Below, in pieces: positions 29,321-38,552 of a stretch of 64,000 nt of DNA. The translations under genes were made by a program, and so were the position numbers. Positions within the stretch are counted from its first letter, which is position 1. Each line of letters starts with the position of its first letter. The notes under the pieces are model-generated. The model was not told where the DNA came from. It saw only the letters and a program-made list of their open reading frames with translations, and did not search any database. The stretch is from Candidatus Saccharimonadota bacterium. Lineage in GTDB: Bacteria; Patescibacteriota; Saccharimonadia; Saccharimonadales; Saccharimonadaceae. The stretch covers positions 62,001 through 126,000 of the forward strand of contig WQWN01000001.1 in assembly GCA_009785325.1 (NCBI GenBank), read 5' to 3'.

Positions 29321-30843
29321 TAGAAAAGCGTGGTGGGAAAATATTTCGTGGTCGCGTAGTAGTGATGTCTGGGGTCGGCGGACTAGTGATTGCAGGTGGC
29401 GTGGCGGCGATGATGTTGTTTATGTTTGAGGTGGATATAGCAAAATGGGAGACTTGGGCAGGAGTAGCGGGGGTCTTTACAGGGTCAACTATAGTGTTAT
29501 GGATCTTGCAGAGTCTGGCAATGAAACCCGTGAGAGACTTGGCGAAGTTTATCGAGGGCGTTGAAAGTAAAAATGTGACGAAGATAAAAATACCAAAAAC
29601 GAGACTGTTCAACTATGAAATGGAAGGCTTGGAAGATCTGATGAAATACATCAAGGAGCTGAAGTGTGAGAAAGTTGAACTAGAGAAGCAAGTTAGTGAA
29701 ATCCAAAAAGAAGGTGAGTTTTTAATGGGGGCGCTGGACGCGATGAATGTGGGACTGGTGATCTTAGATGAGGACTTGAAGATTATTTACAATAACAAAA
29801 TGGCGCCGGTATGGGAAGATCTAGACGGGAATAAAAAGCTAGCAATGAAGTTCTGGGAAGGGGATACGGCAGAGAAATGGCTGGCGGAAGTGAAACATGA
29901 CGCAGTAAAAGCAGAGCGAATCTGGAGAAGAGTAGAAAATAAACAAGACACGGGTGAAGAACGAAGGTATTTTGACATGGTGGCGTCGTATAATAGTGGT
30001 GGGCGAGGCGAGGGGGTACTGGTGATGGTGGATCAGACAGAGCTGTATTCACAAGATGATGACGGACTGAACTTTATGGCTTTTGCGGCGCATGAACTCA
30101 GGGGGCCGATCACAGTTATCCGTGGGTATTTAGACGTACTCCATGACGAATTGGGGGATATTTTAACCAAAGAACATCAAGAGTTGCTGAGTCGACTGAT
30201 GATGTCTGCAAATAGTCTAGCTATTTATCTGAACAATATTTTGAATTCAGCAAAGTTTGAGAACGAAGCGCTGAAGTTGATTTTGGACGAGGAGAAATTA
30301 GTGGATGTGTTCACATTGATCGAGGACGATGCGCAGATGCGGGCAAACGCAAACGGGCGATTACTTAGGTTTGACATCCCGAAAGATCTACCGACGATCG
30401 CAGCAGACAAATCGAGTCTCGGCGAAGTATTTATGAACCTGATAGATAATGCAATCAAATATAGTTATGAAAACGGGATCGTGATGGTAGTTGCACAGGC
30501 GAAGGGCGATATGGTGGAAGTGAGTGTAATAGATCAGGGGCTAGGAATTCCGAGTGGGTTACTGCCGAATATATTCAGGAAGTTCTATCGATCTCATCGC
30601 TCGCGGGCATCGGTAGCTGGGATCGGAATTGGGCTTTTTATCTGTAGAGCTATCGTGGAGTCGCATGGTGGAGAAATAAAAGTGGAAAGTGCTGAAGAAA
30701 AAGGGACGACTTTTACAGTATCTCTGCCGGTTTACGCAAGTGTAGCAAGTAAGCTACAATCAAGTGGTGGAGATAATTCTAGTATGATCGATCGCACACT
30801 GAGGAGAAATTTAATCCGCAACCACGGAACAATAAAGGGGTAG
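29272..30843 (+). CDS. Membrane sensor histidine kinase (start uncertain)
   Basis: Two TM, PAS-like region, FMAFAAHELRGPITVIRGYLDVL H-box, NLIDNAIKYS, GIGIGLFICRAIVESHGG. Confidence 0.9.
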   Translation: MDHSATVGREARNVAVIEKRGGKIFRGRVVVMSGVGGLVIAGGVAAMMLFMFEVDIAKWETWAGVAGVFTGSTIVLWILQSLAMKPVRDLAKFIEGVESKNVTKIKIPKTRLFNYEMEGLEDLMKYIKELKCEKVELEKQVSEIQKEGEFLMGALDAMNVGLVILDEDLKIIYNNKMAPVWEDLDGNKKLAMKFWEGDTAEKWLAEVKHDAVKAERIWRRVENKQDTGEERRYFDMVASYNSGGRGEGVLVMVDQTELYSQDDDGLNFMAFAAHELRGPITVIRGYLDVLHDELGDILTKEHQELLSRLMMSANSLAIYLNNILNSAKFENEALKLILDEEKLVDVFTLIEDDAQMRANANGRLLRFDIPKDLPTIAADKSSLGEVFMNLIDNAIKYSYENGIVMVVAQAKGDMVEVSVIDQGLGIPSGLLPNIFRKFYRSHRSRASVAGIGIGLFICRAIVESHGGEIKVESAEEKGTTFTVSLPVYASVASKLQSSGGDNSSMIDRTLRRNLIRNHGTIKG

Positions 30844-30844
30844 T

Positions 30845-31228
30845 ATGAAGACAGTTCTATGTATTGAAGATGATAGGTTTATCGGTGAAATGTACGTACG
30901 AAGCCTGAAGAGGGAAGGGTACGAAGTGGACTGGGTGGTAAACGGCGGAGACGGATTGGCGGCAGTAGAGAGCAAGAAATATGATTTTATTTTGATCGAC
31001 ATAATGCTGCCGAATAAGCGAGGGGACGAGCTGGTGCGGATTTTGCGAGGAGGTGAGGAAGATAAAGTACCAAATTCAAAGGTTTTAGTATTGACGAACT
31101 ATCAGCAGGATGCACAGAGTCGATTACAAACAGAAGATAAAGTAGACGCGTACTTAATAAAGGCAGATATCACACCAAAAAAATTACTACAAGTAATGGC
31201 AAAACTAGGTGGTGAGAAAAAGAATTAG
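30845..31228 (+). CDS. Single-domain response regulator
   Basis: VLCIEDDRFIGEMY, FILIDIMLP, VLVLTN; receiver domain only. Confidence 0.9.
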   Translation: MKTVLCIEDDRFIGEMYVRSLKREGYEVDWVVNGGDGLAAVESKKYDFILIDIMLPNKRGDELVRILRGGEEDKVPNSKVLVLTNYQQDAQSRLQTEDKVDAYLIKADITPKKLLQVMAKLGGEKKN

Positions 31229-31319
31229 TCTGAGGTTAGTTGGCTACTGGGTCAATAAACTAAAGTATGGAAGAGTTGCGGAAATTGAGAGGTTACGATA
31301 GAATAGGGCGGTAAAGTTT

Positions 31320-31394
31320 GGCCTCATCGTCTAACGGTTAGGACACCAGGTTCTCATCCTGGCAATCGGGGTTCGATTCCCCGTGAGGTCACCA
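31320..31394 (+). tRNA. tRNA-Glu (anticodon CTC), CCA encoded
   Basis: GGCCTCATCGTCTAACGGTTAGGACACCAGGTTCTCATCCTGGCAATCGGGGTTCGATTCCCCGTGAGGTCACCA. Confidence 0.95.
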
Positions 31395-31405
31395 AGATGC
31401 TTTTG

Positions 31406-31433
31406 AAAAAACCTTTGAAAATGAGGTTTTTTT
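31406..31433 (+). terminator. Intrinsic terminator after tRNA-Glu
   Basis: AAAAAACCT-ttgaaaatg-AGGTTTTTTT. Confidence 0.75.
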
Positions 31434-31476
31434 GTTTGGGATTTTTGAAAGAGTTGTGTATAATCATAAGTATTAA

Positions 31477-32064
31477 GTGGGGAAAAATATGACCAAGAAA
31501 TTAAAACGTACGAAGAACACTAAAAAGGCAGCGATACCGGAACATAAAAAGCACCAACCTGGGCTAGTGTGTTCGCTAGCAATACTACTTGCTACAATGA
31601 CATTTATCGCAGGAACGGCAATCGGAGCTTTCATGGTGGCACAGGCGCGGCGAATAGAAGAACGACAAAACCGAGATGCTGTCCTGTTCATTAAGCAAGG
31701 TGCAGAGATTGACGCTGTGACATATGTGATATACCGAAATGGACTGATCGCAGAGCGATTTACAGACGATCGCCCAGACAACAAAGCGATTATGAACGAA
31801 GAAGATCTACGAGATCTGAAGCGACGGATTGAGAATATCGATCGTGACAGCTCGCGGGCAATTACACGAGAATCGACAGACTTTAACCATGGTGAGTCGG
31901 TAATGCGAGTATTCAGTACTCGACTGAGTCGATGGGTGATTCTACGTGAATATAGCGGGCGAGACATCTTCCAGAGTAACGCACAGAGTGTGCTTGATCT
32001 AGTAGACCCAATTGAGCAGCTGATTGAGAGATACTTACATCCAGGAGATGTTGTAGAAGACTAG
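31477..32064 (+). CDS. Uncharacterised single-TM protein
   Basis: Basic N-terminus, TM SLAILLATMTFIAGTAIGAFMV. Confidence 0.65.
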   Translation: MGKNMTKKLKRTKNTKKAAIPEHKKHQPGLVCSLAILLATMTFIAGTAIGAFMVAQARRIEERQNRDAVLFIKQGAEIDAVTYVIYRNGLIAERFTDDRPDNKAIMNEEDLRDLKRRIENIDRDSSRAITRESTDFNHGESVMRVFSTRLSRWVILREYSGRDIFQSNAQSVLDLVDPIEQLIERYLHPGDVVED

Positions 32065-32085
32065 ATTTCTACTGAAGTTTAGAAG

Positions 32086-32114
32086 GAGCTGGCGCAATAT
32101 GCGCTGGCTCTTTT
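32086..32114 (+). terminator. Intrinsic terminator
   Basis: GAGCtgGCGCaatatGCGCtgGCTC followed by TTTTGTTTG. Confidence 0.65.
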
Positions 32115-32146
32115 GTTTGTTGGCTGACTTATTAGTAAGCGACGAG

Positions 32147-33130
32147 CTAGAGAAGTTTAAGAATTTGACGAGCTAGGCGCTCAGGGTCGTGACGAATAAG
32201 AGTGCGATGACTGGCTTTTGGATCGTTTGGACTTGTTTCGTGAATCGACGCGGAGAGAAGATCAACTCCGATTGATCGGTAATGAGCAGACACAAGAGCG
32301 TCAGTATCAGAGAGAACCGGAAGCTCACCATCGGCGGCATAATGTTTTATGAGTGAGTCGATAGGCGGGTGGGAATTGTAAAGAACATAGTCTAGAAATT
32401 TAACACCAGCTAGACGCTCGAGTTCGGAGGCGTAATCATGAACATGGAAACCGTCAGTGTGTCCAGGTTTATTCATGAGATTACAGACATACACGGATTT
32501 AGCCGTAGAAGACTTCAGTGCATCGGCAACGCCTGGCACGATAAGAGTCGCACCGAGGCTTTCGTAGAGACTACCGGGAGAAATAATAATAAGGTCCGCG
32601 TCCTCAATAGCGGTAAGAGCAGCGGGATTAGCGAGTGGGATTGGTTCGAGCCAAAGTTTCGGACGATTAGCTAATTTTGTATTCTCAATATTATCCTCGC
32701 CGCGAGTAATCGAATCTCCATCGTCAGCCACGACTGTAATTTGGTCGAGAGTGATAGGTTCAACATAGCCGACGATATCAAGCACCTCGCTAGCAAGCGC
32801 AACTCCACCCCGAAAATCTCCGGTCATATCTTCAAGTGCGGCTAGGAAAAGATTACCAAATGTATGACCTTTTAAGTGTCCGTTAGAAAAGCGATGACCA
32901 AAAAGATCGCGAACACGCGGAGAGCGGGAGAGAGCAACAAGACACTGCCGGACATCGCCTGGAGGAAGAACGCCGAGCTCGTCACGAAGCTGACCAGTCG
33001 AACTGCCATCGTCAGCCATCGAGACGATTGCTGTAATTTCGGTGAAATGGTTTTTAAGCCCCGAAAGAACAGTGAAGCTACCTGTACCGCCACCGATAAC
33101 TACTACGCGTGCATCTGATCGTTCTAGCAT
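32147..33130 (-). CDS. yvcK: YvcK/CofD-like (gluconeogenesis factor family) protein
   Basis: VVVIGGGTGSFTVLSGLK, VSMADDGSSTGQLRDELGVLPPGDVRQCLVALS; start moved to MLERSDARVV. Confidence 0.9.
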   Translation of the reverse strand: MLERSDARVVVIGGGTGSFTVLSGLKNHFTEITAIVSMADDGSSTGQLRDELGVLPPGDVRQCLVALSRSPRVRDLFGHRFSNGHLKGHTFGNLFLAALEDMTGDFRGGVALASEVLDIVGYVEPITLDQITVVADDGDSITRGEDNIENTKLANRPKLWLEPIPLANPAALTAIEDADLIIISPGSLYESLGATLIVPGVADALKSSTAKSVYVCNLMNKPGHTDGFHVHDYASELERLAGVKFLDYVLYNSHPPIDSLIKHYAADGELPVLSDTDALVSAHYRSIGVDLLSASIHETSPNDPKASHRTLIRHDPERLARQILKLL

Positions 33131-33234
33131 ATATGTTGCTATTTTAACACGGAACTTGCGGGGGTTTTGAAGTTTTTGAAGTGCGGAATGTCGCAGTGTC
33201 TGTACTGCTCGTGATATAATTATAGACAGAAAGG

Positions 33235-34806
33235 GTGGTCGCTTTGAAGGGTTCGAAAATACCAACGATGATAATAGGTGGAGTGATTGCTCTGGGAAGC
33301 AAGGTGGTTTTCTTGTTGTTAGTGCCATGGATCGGAGAATTTATCGGGGTGACTATTAGTGTAACAGAGTCGCTTTTCATAGTGGCTATAGTGATACTTG
33401 CGGGGGTGGCAGGATGGATGATCGGGAGAGGAATGGGAGGATCTACAAAAACAACCCGTAAGGCGGGGCGAGGGGGTGTTGAGTCTGCGCTAAGATCAGA
33501 AGCGGTGGTAGATTCTATTAGTGACGGAATAATCGTACTAGACGGGGATGGCAACGTGACTTTAATAAATCCTGCAGCAATTGAGTTAATCGGCTGGGGG
33601 AAGGAAGATGCAGTCGGGCTAAGTATACAGTCAGTACTAGTTCTGATGAACGAGGCAAATATGCCATTTGAAGAGGGTGAGAACCCAATACTCCAAACGG
33701 TGAAAATGAAGACTCCTTATGAGTCGCGAAACCTAACACTAGTGACTAAAGTAACTCATAAAAATATACCAATTGCTTTGTCGGTAAGTCCTGCTGGAGA
33801 AAATTCTGTGGTGACGTTTCGAGATATCGAACGGGAGGTTAGTGAAGGGCAAGAGCGGTCTGATTTTATCAGTACAGCAAGCCACGAGATGCGTACGCCT
33901 GTGGCATCAATTGAAGGGTATTTAGGGCTAGCACTAAATCCACAGACGGCTACGATAGATGAACGAGCAAGACAATATCTAGCACGAGCGCATGAATCAT
34001 CACAACACCTAGGTCGGCTTTTTGCGGACTTACTGGATGTAACGCGCCTAGATGATCAGAGAATAAAAGTCCGCATGGAACCAATTGAAACTCTGGGGTT
34101 TGTGCGAAATATATACGAAGCGATGAAACCAGCGGTTAAAGAAAAAGGGTTGCAGTATGTTTTCCGTCCAGACGTGCGAAATGAAAAGGTAATTAGTCCA
34201 GCATATTACTCACAGACAGATGTAGTGTTGTTACGTGAAGTGGTCAGTAATCTGATTGAAAATGCGATTAAATACAATCGTGAAGGTGGGAGTATCGAGG
34301 TGGATGTATCAGGAAATGAGAATAATGTAACTATTTCAGTAGTAGATACGGGAATTGGGATTCCGCCAGAAGACGTGGCGCATGTGTTTCAGAAATTCTA
34401 CCGAGTGGATAGTACTGACACACGCGAGATTGGCGGAACAGGTCTAGGGTTATACATTAGCCGGCAGCGAGTAGAGAACATCAATGGCAAGATATGGGTA
34501 GAGAGCGAATATCAGAAGGGGTCAACGTTTTTCGTGTCGATACCGCGACTGAGTGGGAATATGTATGAAATGATACTAAAGGAGAAGGGTTCTAATAATG
34601 CAGCTAACGAACAAAAGACAGAAGAGAGAACTAACACGACCACTGTCGGAACTGGAGCTTATGCGACTATGGCAAATCATGGGGCGTTACAGTCAAACTA
34701 TGCGCCTATAAATGAACGGTCTGATAGTAATAATGGGGTAGGTATGATACATCCGCAAAATACTACTAGCGTGATTAGTCCAGAACAACAGGGGGTGGCG
34801 GAATAA
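33235..34806 (+). CDS. Membrane PAS-containing sensor histidine kinase
   Basis: Two TM, PAS, FISTASHEMRTPVASIEGYL, NLIENAIKYN, GGTGLGLYISR. Confidence 0.93.
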   Translation: MVALKGSKIPTMIIGGVIALGSKVVFLLLVPWIGEFIGVTISVTESLFIVAIVILAGVAGWMIGRGMGGSTKTTRKAGRGGVESALRSEAVVDSISDGIIVLDGDGNVTLINPAAIELIGWGKEDAVGLSIQSVLVLMNEANMPFEEGENPILQTVKMKTPYESRNLTLVTKVTHKNIPIALSVSPAGENSVVTFRDIEREVSEGQERSDFISTASHEMRTPVASIEGYLGLALNPQTATIDERARQYLARAHESSQHLGRLFADLLDVTRLDDQRIKVRMEPIETLGFVRNIYEAMKPAVKEKGLQYVFRPDVRNEKVISPAYYSQTDVVLLREVVSNLIENAIKYNREGGSIEVDVSGNENNVTISVVDTGIGIPPEDVAHVFQKFYRVDSTDTREIGGTGLGLYISRQRVENINGKIWVESEYQKGSTFFVSIPRLSGNMYEMILKEKGSNNAANEQKTEERTNTTTVGTGAYATMANHGALQSNYAPINERSDSNNGVGMIHPQNTTSVISPEQQGVAE

Positions 34807-34890
34807 AAATACATAAAGGACTGAGTAGTATGCGAAAAAACCATAAGGGTTATGGTGCTTTTTGAACAAATGACTTATAATGGAGGTATT

Positions 34891-35943
34891 ATGACAAAAA
34901 TTCTACTAGTCGAAGACGACAAGAGCTTGCGGGAGATTTATGGGATTAGGTTAGCGGCGGAAGGATACGATATCGTGTCTGCGGGAGATGGCGAGGAGGC
35001 GCTGGCGATGGCGGCGCAAGTGAAACCTGATTTGATTATTAGTGATGTGATGATGCCTAAAATTAGTGGCTTTGATATGGTGGATATCCTCAGGCAGACA
35101 CCAGGCACGAAAGACATCAAGGTGATTATGATGACAGCTCTGTCGAGCGACGATCAAAGAATTAAAGGAGAGTCGGTAGGAGCAGATCGATATCTCGTGA
35201 AGTCGCAGGTAGGGATTGAAGATGTCGTAAATGTAGTGCATGAAGTTTTAGGAGATAGAGCGCCAGGACAAGGAGCGCCCGCTGGTGGGATGGTGATGGC
35301 AGCAATCGCCCAAAACGCAGCGACAGGTAACGAACCGACAGGACTTCCGCAGCCAGTAGCGCCTTTTACGCCGCCTAGACCGGCTAATTTAGGAGAAAAA
35401 GTACTTAACCCAATCAGTGACATGAGTAGATCTCTGTCTGATGAGCAAAATGATATTCAACAACGTGTAGCACAGGAACTAGGAGAGCAGCCGGTGAACG
35501 TCGCAACTCCTGCACCAGCCGCGGCTTCTACCCCAACACCTCCCCCTCCCGCACCTATGGGAGAAATAGTTCCTGGAATAGTGCCTTCTGTGCCAGTAAG
35601 TCCAGTTCCAGACGCGATACCACCAGCTCCTCCTGCGCCAGCGATGCCTGCAGTATCAACTGCAGCGCCTGCGCCGATCTCTCCTGCACCCGTGCCAGCA
35701 GCAGTTCCACCGCCAAATGCAATTCCTGTACCGCCCGTACCGAGTCCGATCCCTCCTGCGCCACCAACAGTTCCTGCGCCAGCGATGCCTGCAGTACCAA
35801 CTGCAGCGCCTGCGCCGATCTCTCCTGCACCCGTGCCAGGTGCGGTGCCTGCGCCAGTAGTGGAACAAGTAGTAGCCCCTTCAACTCCTCCGCCGCCACA
35901 ACAACCAGATTCACACCTGCCAGATTTTTTCAGCAATCAATAA
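34891..35943 (+). CDS. Response regulator receiver with long Pro/Ala-rich C-terminal tail
   Basis: KILLVEDDKSLREIY, LIISDVMMPKISG, VIMMTALSS; tail dominated by PAPAMPAVPTAAPAPISPAPVP. Confidence 0.9.
   Translation: MTKILLVEDDKSLREIYGIRLAAEGYDIVSAGDGEEALAMAAQVKPDLIISDVMMPKISGFDMVDILRQTPGTKDIKVIMMTALSSDDQRIKGESVGADRYLVKSQVGIEDVVNVVHEVLGDRAPGQGAPAGGMVMAAIAQNAATGNEPTGLPQPVAPFTPPRPANLGEKVLNPISDMSRSLSDEQNDIQQRVAQELGEQPVNVATPAPAAASTPTPPPPAPMGEIVPGIVPSVPVSPVPDAIPPAPPAPAMPAVSTAAPAPISPAPVPAAVPPPNAIPVPPVPSPIPPAPPTVPAPAMPAVPTAAPAPISPAPVPGAVPAPVVEQVVAPSTPPPPQQPDSHLPDFFSNQ
35631..35839 (+). repeat. In-frame 68-bp direct repeat (35631-35698 and 35772-35839)
   Basis: TCCTGCGCCAGCGATGCCTGCAGTAtCAACTGCAGCGCC...CCGTGCCAG in two copies with one mismatch seen, offset 141 bp. 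Confidence 0.9.
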
Positions 35944-36018
35944 ATATTAAGTATGGACAGCTTTAAAAAAAATCTTCTTGTGTTTGATGTGAACACGGAT
36001 GATATAATTGTGGCAGAT

Positions 36019-36723
36019 ATGGAAGAATTAATCAAAGAGAGTAGTGAGGAAGGTGAGCGCCTAAATAAGTATTTAGCTCTGCGCCTAGGAATATCAAGAA
36101 GGGAAGCGGACGATATGATCGCCGAAGGGCGAGTATTGGTAGAGGGCGAAACAGTAAAACTGGGGCGGAGGATTTTACCTGGAGAGCAAATTAAGCTAGA
36201 CGGGGAGTTGGTTGACGCAAAAAAAGACTTTGTTTATCTAGTGATGAACAAGCCAGTAGGATATGTCTCTAGTAGGAAAGCGCAAGGCGAAGGAGTGAAG
36301 ACGCTATATGAATTATTACCCAAAAAATATCATGAACTAAAGACGGTAGGGCGGCTAGATAAAGAGAGTTCAGGATTGATACTACTCACGAATGATGGGG
36401 ATTTTACATATAGAATGACACATCCGAAGTTCCGAAAAGTGAAGATTTATGAAGTGAGGCTAAATAAGGATCTAGAGCCGCTACATCAACAGATGATTGC
36501 GGATTTCGGTGTGACACTGGCGGACGGGAAGAGTCAGCTAGGACTAGAGAGGATGAATGATGGGCGCTGGCGAGTGATGATGAGCGAGGGGAGAAATCGT
36601 CAAATACGAAGAACTTTTCGGGCGTTAGGATACGAGGTTATGGATCTTCATCGGACTAATTTCGGAGTGTGGGAGCTAGACGAAATGGGAGACGGAGAGT
36701 TTCGGGAAGTTGAAATAAAGTAA
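36019..36723 (+). CDS. 16S/23S rRNA pseudouridine synthase, RluB/RsuA family
   Basis: S4-like N-terminus, LVMNKPVGYVSS, VGRLDKESSGLILLTNDG, EGRNRQIRRTFRALGY. Confidence 0.92.
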   Translation: MEELIKESSEEGERLNKYLALRLGISRREADDMIAEGRVLVEGETVKLGRRILPGEQIKLDGELVDAKKDFVYLVMNKPVGYVSSRKAQGEGVKTLYELLPKKYHELKTVGRLDKESSGLILLTNDGDFTYRMTHPKFRKVKIYEVRLNKDLEPLHQQMIADFGVTLADGKSQLGLERMNDGRWRVMMSEGRNRQIRRTFRALGYEVMDLHRTNFGVWELDEMGDGEFREVEIK

Positions 36724-36748
36724 AAACCCGCCTCGATGAAGAGGCGGG
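36722..36748 (-). terminator. Intrinsic terminator (minus strand) of the 367-aa gene
   Basis: CCCGCCTC-gatgaa-GAGGCGGG with A5 on its + left side (T5 on minus). Confidence 0.85.
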
Positions 36749-36775
36749 AATTATATAAGGTGCGTTTAGGAGGAG

Positions 36776-37879
36776 TTAGGAGGGTCGGTTGTCGAGTACG
36801 AAAAAGCTGAAAAACTTTTTCAAAAATCTAACAGCAAACAGATTTGAGAAGCGACGAATGCGGCGAAATCCACAGAGAGGATTATCAGTATCGCCGCTGG
36901 GTGCAGTTTCCATAATCCCTATCATGAGTGGCGATAGTAGACCGAGATGCAAGACTGTAAATTCGTCTGTCACGCTGCGATCTAGTGGATCTGCAACAGT
37001 TACACACAAACTACCTTCGTAATAACGCACACTGATAAGTGCACGGATATCGCCCGAATTTAGACGGACGACTGGGTAACCAACATACCCTGTACCGCAA
37101 CTGGTTCTTATTGATTTATTGTAGTACTGGGCGCAACAGATACGGTACGCGTATGACGAACCTTTTTCTAAACTACTATAGGTGATTTTGCTATCCAGCC
37201 CAGAGTTAAACTCTCCATAAGATCCCCAGTTATACTCTATACCTGGCGGTCTGTAGATGTGCTTAATTCCGTAGCGAAGACAGAAGTGATAAAAGCTCTC
37301 GTTTAGCGGTAATGGTATTCTACTGATTCGCTCGTGTTCTGTCATGCGCGCTGCGGCTATATCTCTGAGCTCGAAAGCCAGTTTGACTTCTGAGGTCTCA
37401 TTGATCGTTCCGTGTTTAACTTCTTTTTCGAGGTCATCTGCGTCGACGATGATTTCGCTACTGGGATCGTTGCAGATCTTTAATATCAGGTCTAATTCAG
37501 CGTCGGGCATTTTGTCGCCTAGTAGCTTTTCACGTACTTTTTCGGCGTCGATCTGAAAAGATAGATTTTTGAGATTACGACGATAGCTTTTGCCGCGCGA
37601 ATCGAGAGTATTAACCGAATAACAGTCGTACATAACACGATAGTTAATCTCGGTGATCTGGTCGAGCATGCGCATGCCGCGCCAAGCCTTAACGAGCTGG
37701 AACGGAGATGAGAGCCCACAGAACTGATGAACTTGCCCATTTAGGTCGACGAGGCCGATACCGAATTTGGTATCGTTTCCGTCGTTTCGAATAACAAGAC
37801 AGGCTGCTAAGGTAATTGATCCTTGTTCTGAAATAATGCGAGGTTTTTGCTCAAGAACTCTCAAGATGCGGTCTGACAT
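36776..37879 (-). CDS. Uncharacterised 367-aa protein (solitary cassette)
   Basis: SD GGGAGGAAT, perfect promoter at 37946-37974, terminator at 36722-36748. Confidence 0.8.
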   Translation of the reverse strand: MSDRILRVLEQKPRIISEQGSITLAACLVIRNDGNDTKFGIGLVDLNGQVHQFCGLSSPFQLVKAWRGMRMLDQITEINYRVMYDCYSVNTLDSRGKSYRRNLKNLSFQIDAEKVREKLLGDKMPDAELDLILKICNDPSSEIIVDADDLEKEVKHGTINETSEVKLAFELRDIAAARMTEHERISRIPLPLNESFYHFCLRYGIKHIYRPPGIEYNWGSYGEFNSGLDSKITYSSLEKGSSYAYRICCAQYYNKSIRTSCGTGYVGYPVVRLNSGDIRALISVRYYEGSLCVTVADPLDRSVTDEFTVLHLGLLSPLMIGIMETAPSGDTDNPLCGFRRIRRFSNLFAVRFLKKFFSFFVLDNRPS

Positions 37880-37945
37880 AAAATACGATTCCTCCCTTTA
37901 AAATACGATGGCGTAATCTAATTAGATTCGCCTATCTGGCGGGTA

Positions 37946-37974
37946 ATTATAGTATAAGCGGGTATGAATGTCAA
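37946..37974 (-). promoter_or_regulatory. Perfect sigma70 promoter TTGACA-17-TATAAT
   Basis: Minus strand TTGACA ttcatacccgcttatac TATAAT. Confidence 0.9.
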
Positions 37975-38035
37975 TACATAAAAGTGGTTTAGTGTGAGGA
38001 GAGACGACTGCCAGTGCGGGCGCTACAGGTAAAGT

Positions 38036-38059
38036 AAAAACCCGCCTCGTGAGAAGCGG
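38036..38059 (-). terminator. Intrinsic terminator (minus) of the cupin gene
   Basis: Minus CCGCTTCTCACGAGGCGG then GTTTTTAC; stem has one mismatch. Confidence 0.6.
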
Positions 38060-38087
38060 ATATTTTTGAACGTAATGCGCTATGGAA

Positions 38088-38450
38088 CTAAGCTTCGACC
38101 CAGAGACTACTCATGAAGAGGATGGTTTCAGCTGGGTGTTCGGGAAATTTGGGGCGATAGTTGTAGCGGACGCCGGCCGGTATGAGTAGAGACTCTCCAC
38201 TGACACACTCAACTTCGTCTGCTATTTCAAACTCAAACACTAATTCACCGCTGACGATATAGTAGCGATAATCACTACTAGCAGTAACCCAGCCATGCTC
38301 ACCCTTTACATGAACATGTACAATCGTTTCGTTTTGATCAACGAATAAGTGACTAGTTGTCTGGATATCATCACCCTCGACAAATTCGCCGTTTTGGACA
38401 CTCCAATTGTCGGTTCTCGCGTTTTCTGCTGAGCCTTTCACTATAGTCAT
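38088..38450 (-). CDS. Cupin-like protein (solitary cassette)
   Basis: SD AGGAGG; YRYYIVSGELVFEF...VSGESLLIPAGVRYNYRP cupin-like motif. Confidence 0.72.
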   Translation of the reverse strand: MTIVKGSAENARTDNWSVQNGEFVEGDDIQTTSHLFVDQNETIVHVHVKGEHGWVTASSDYRYYIVSGELVFEFEIADEVECVSGESLLIPAGVRYNYRPKFPEHPAETILFMSSLWVEA

Positions 38451-38552
38451 AGCGCACACCTCCTGTTTTTACTACAAACTAGTAATGTAAGTTTGTTGAA
38501 CTTTAGTATGACATAGTTGCGTACAGGGGTCAAGTGTGGTATGCTAGGTGGA

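Larger units (their letters stand above)
36716..38049. repeat. 20-bp perfect direct repeat TAAAGTAAAAACCCGCCTCG at 36716-36735 and 38030-38049 flanking the 367-aa gene
   Basis: Read directly at both positions. Confidence 0.9.

Noticed and set aside
35457-35936. Gly/Ala-rich 159-aa minus ORF and other antisense ORFs over the response regulator tail
   Set aside because: Reverse-complement translation of Pro/Ala codon repeats.
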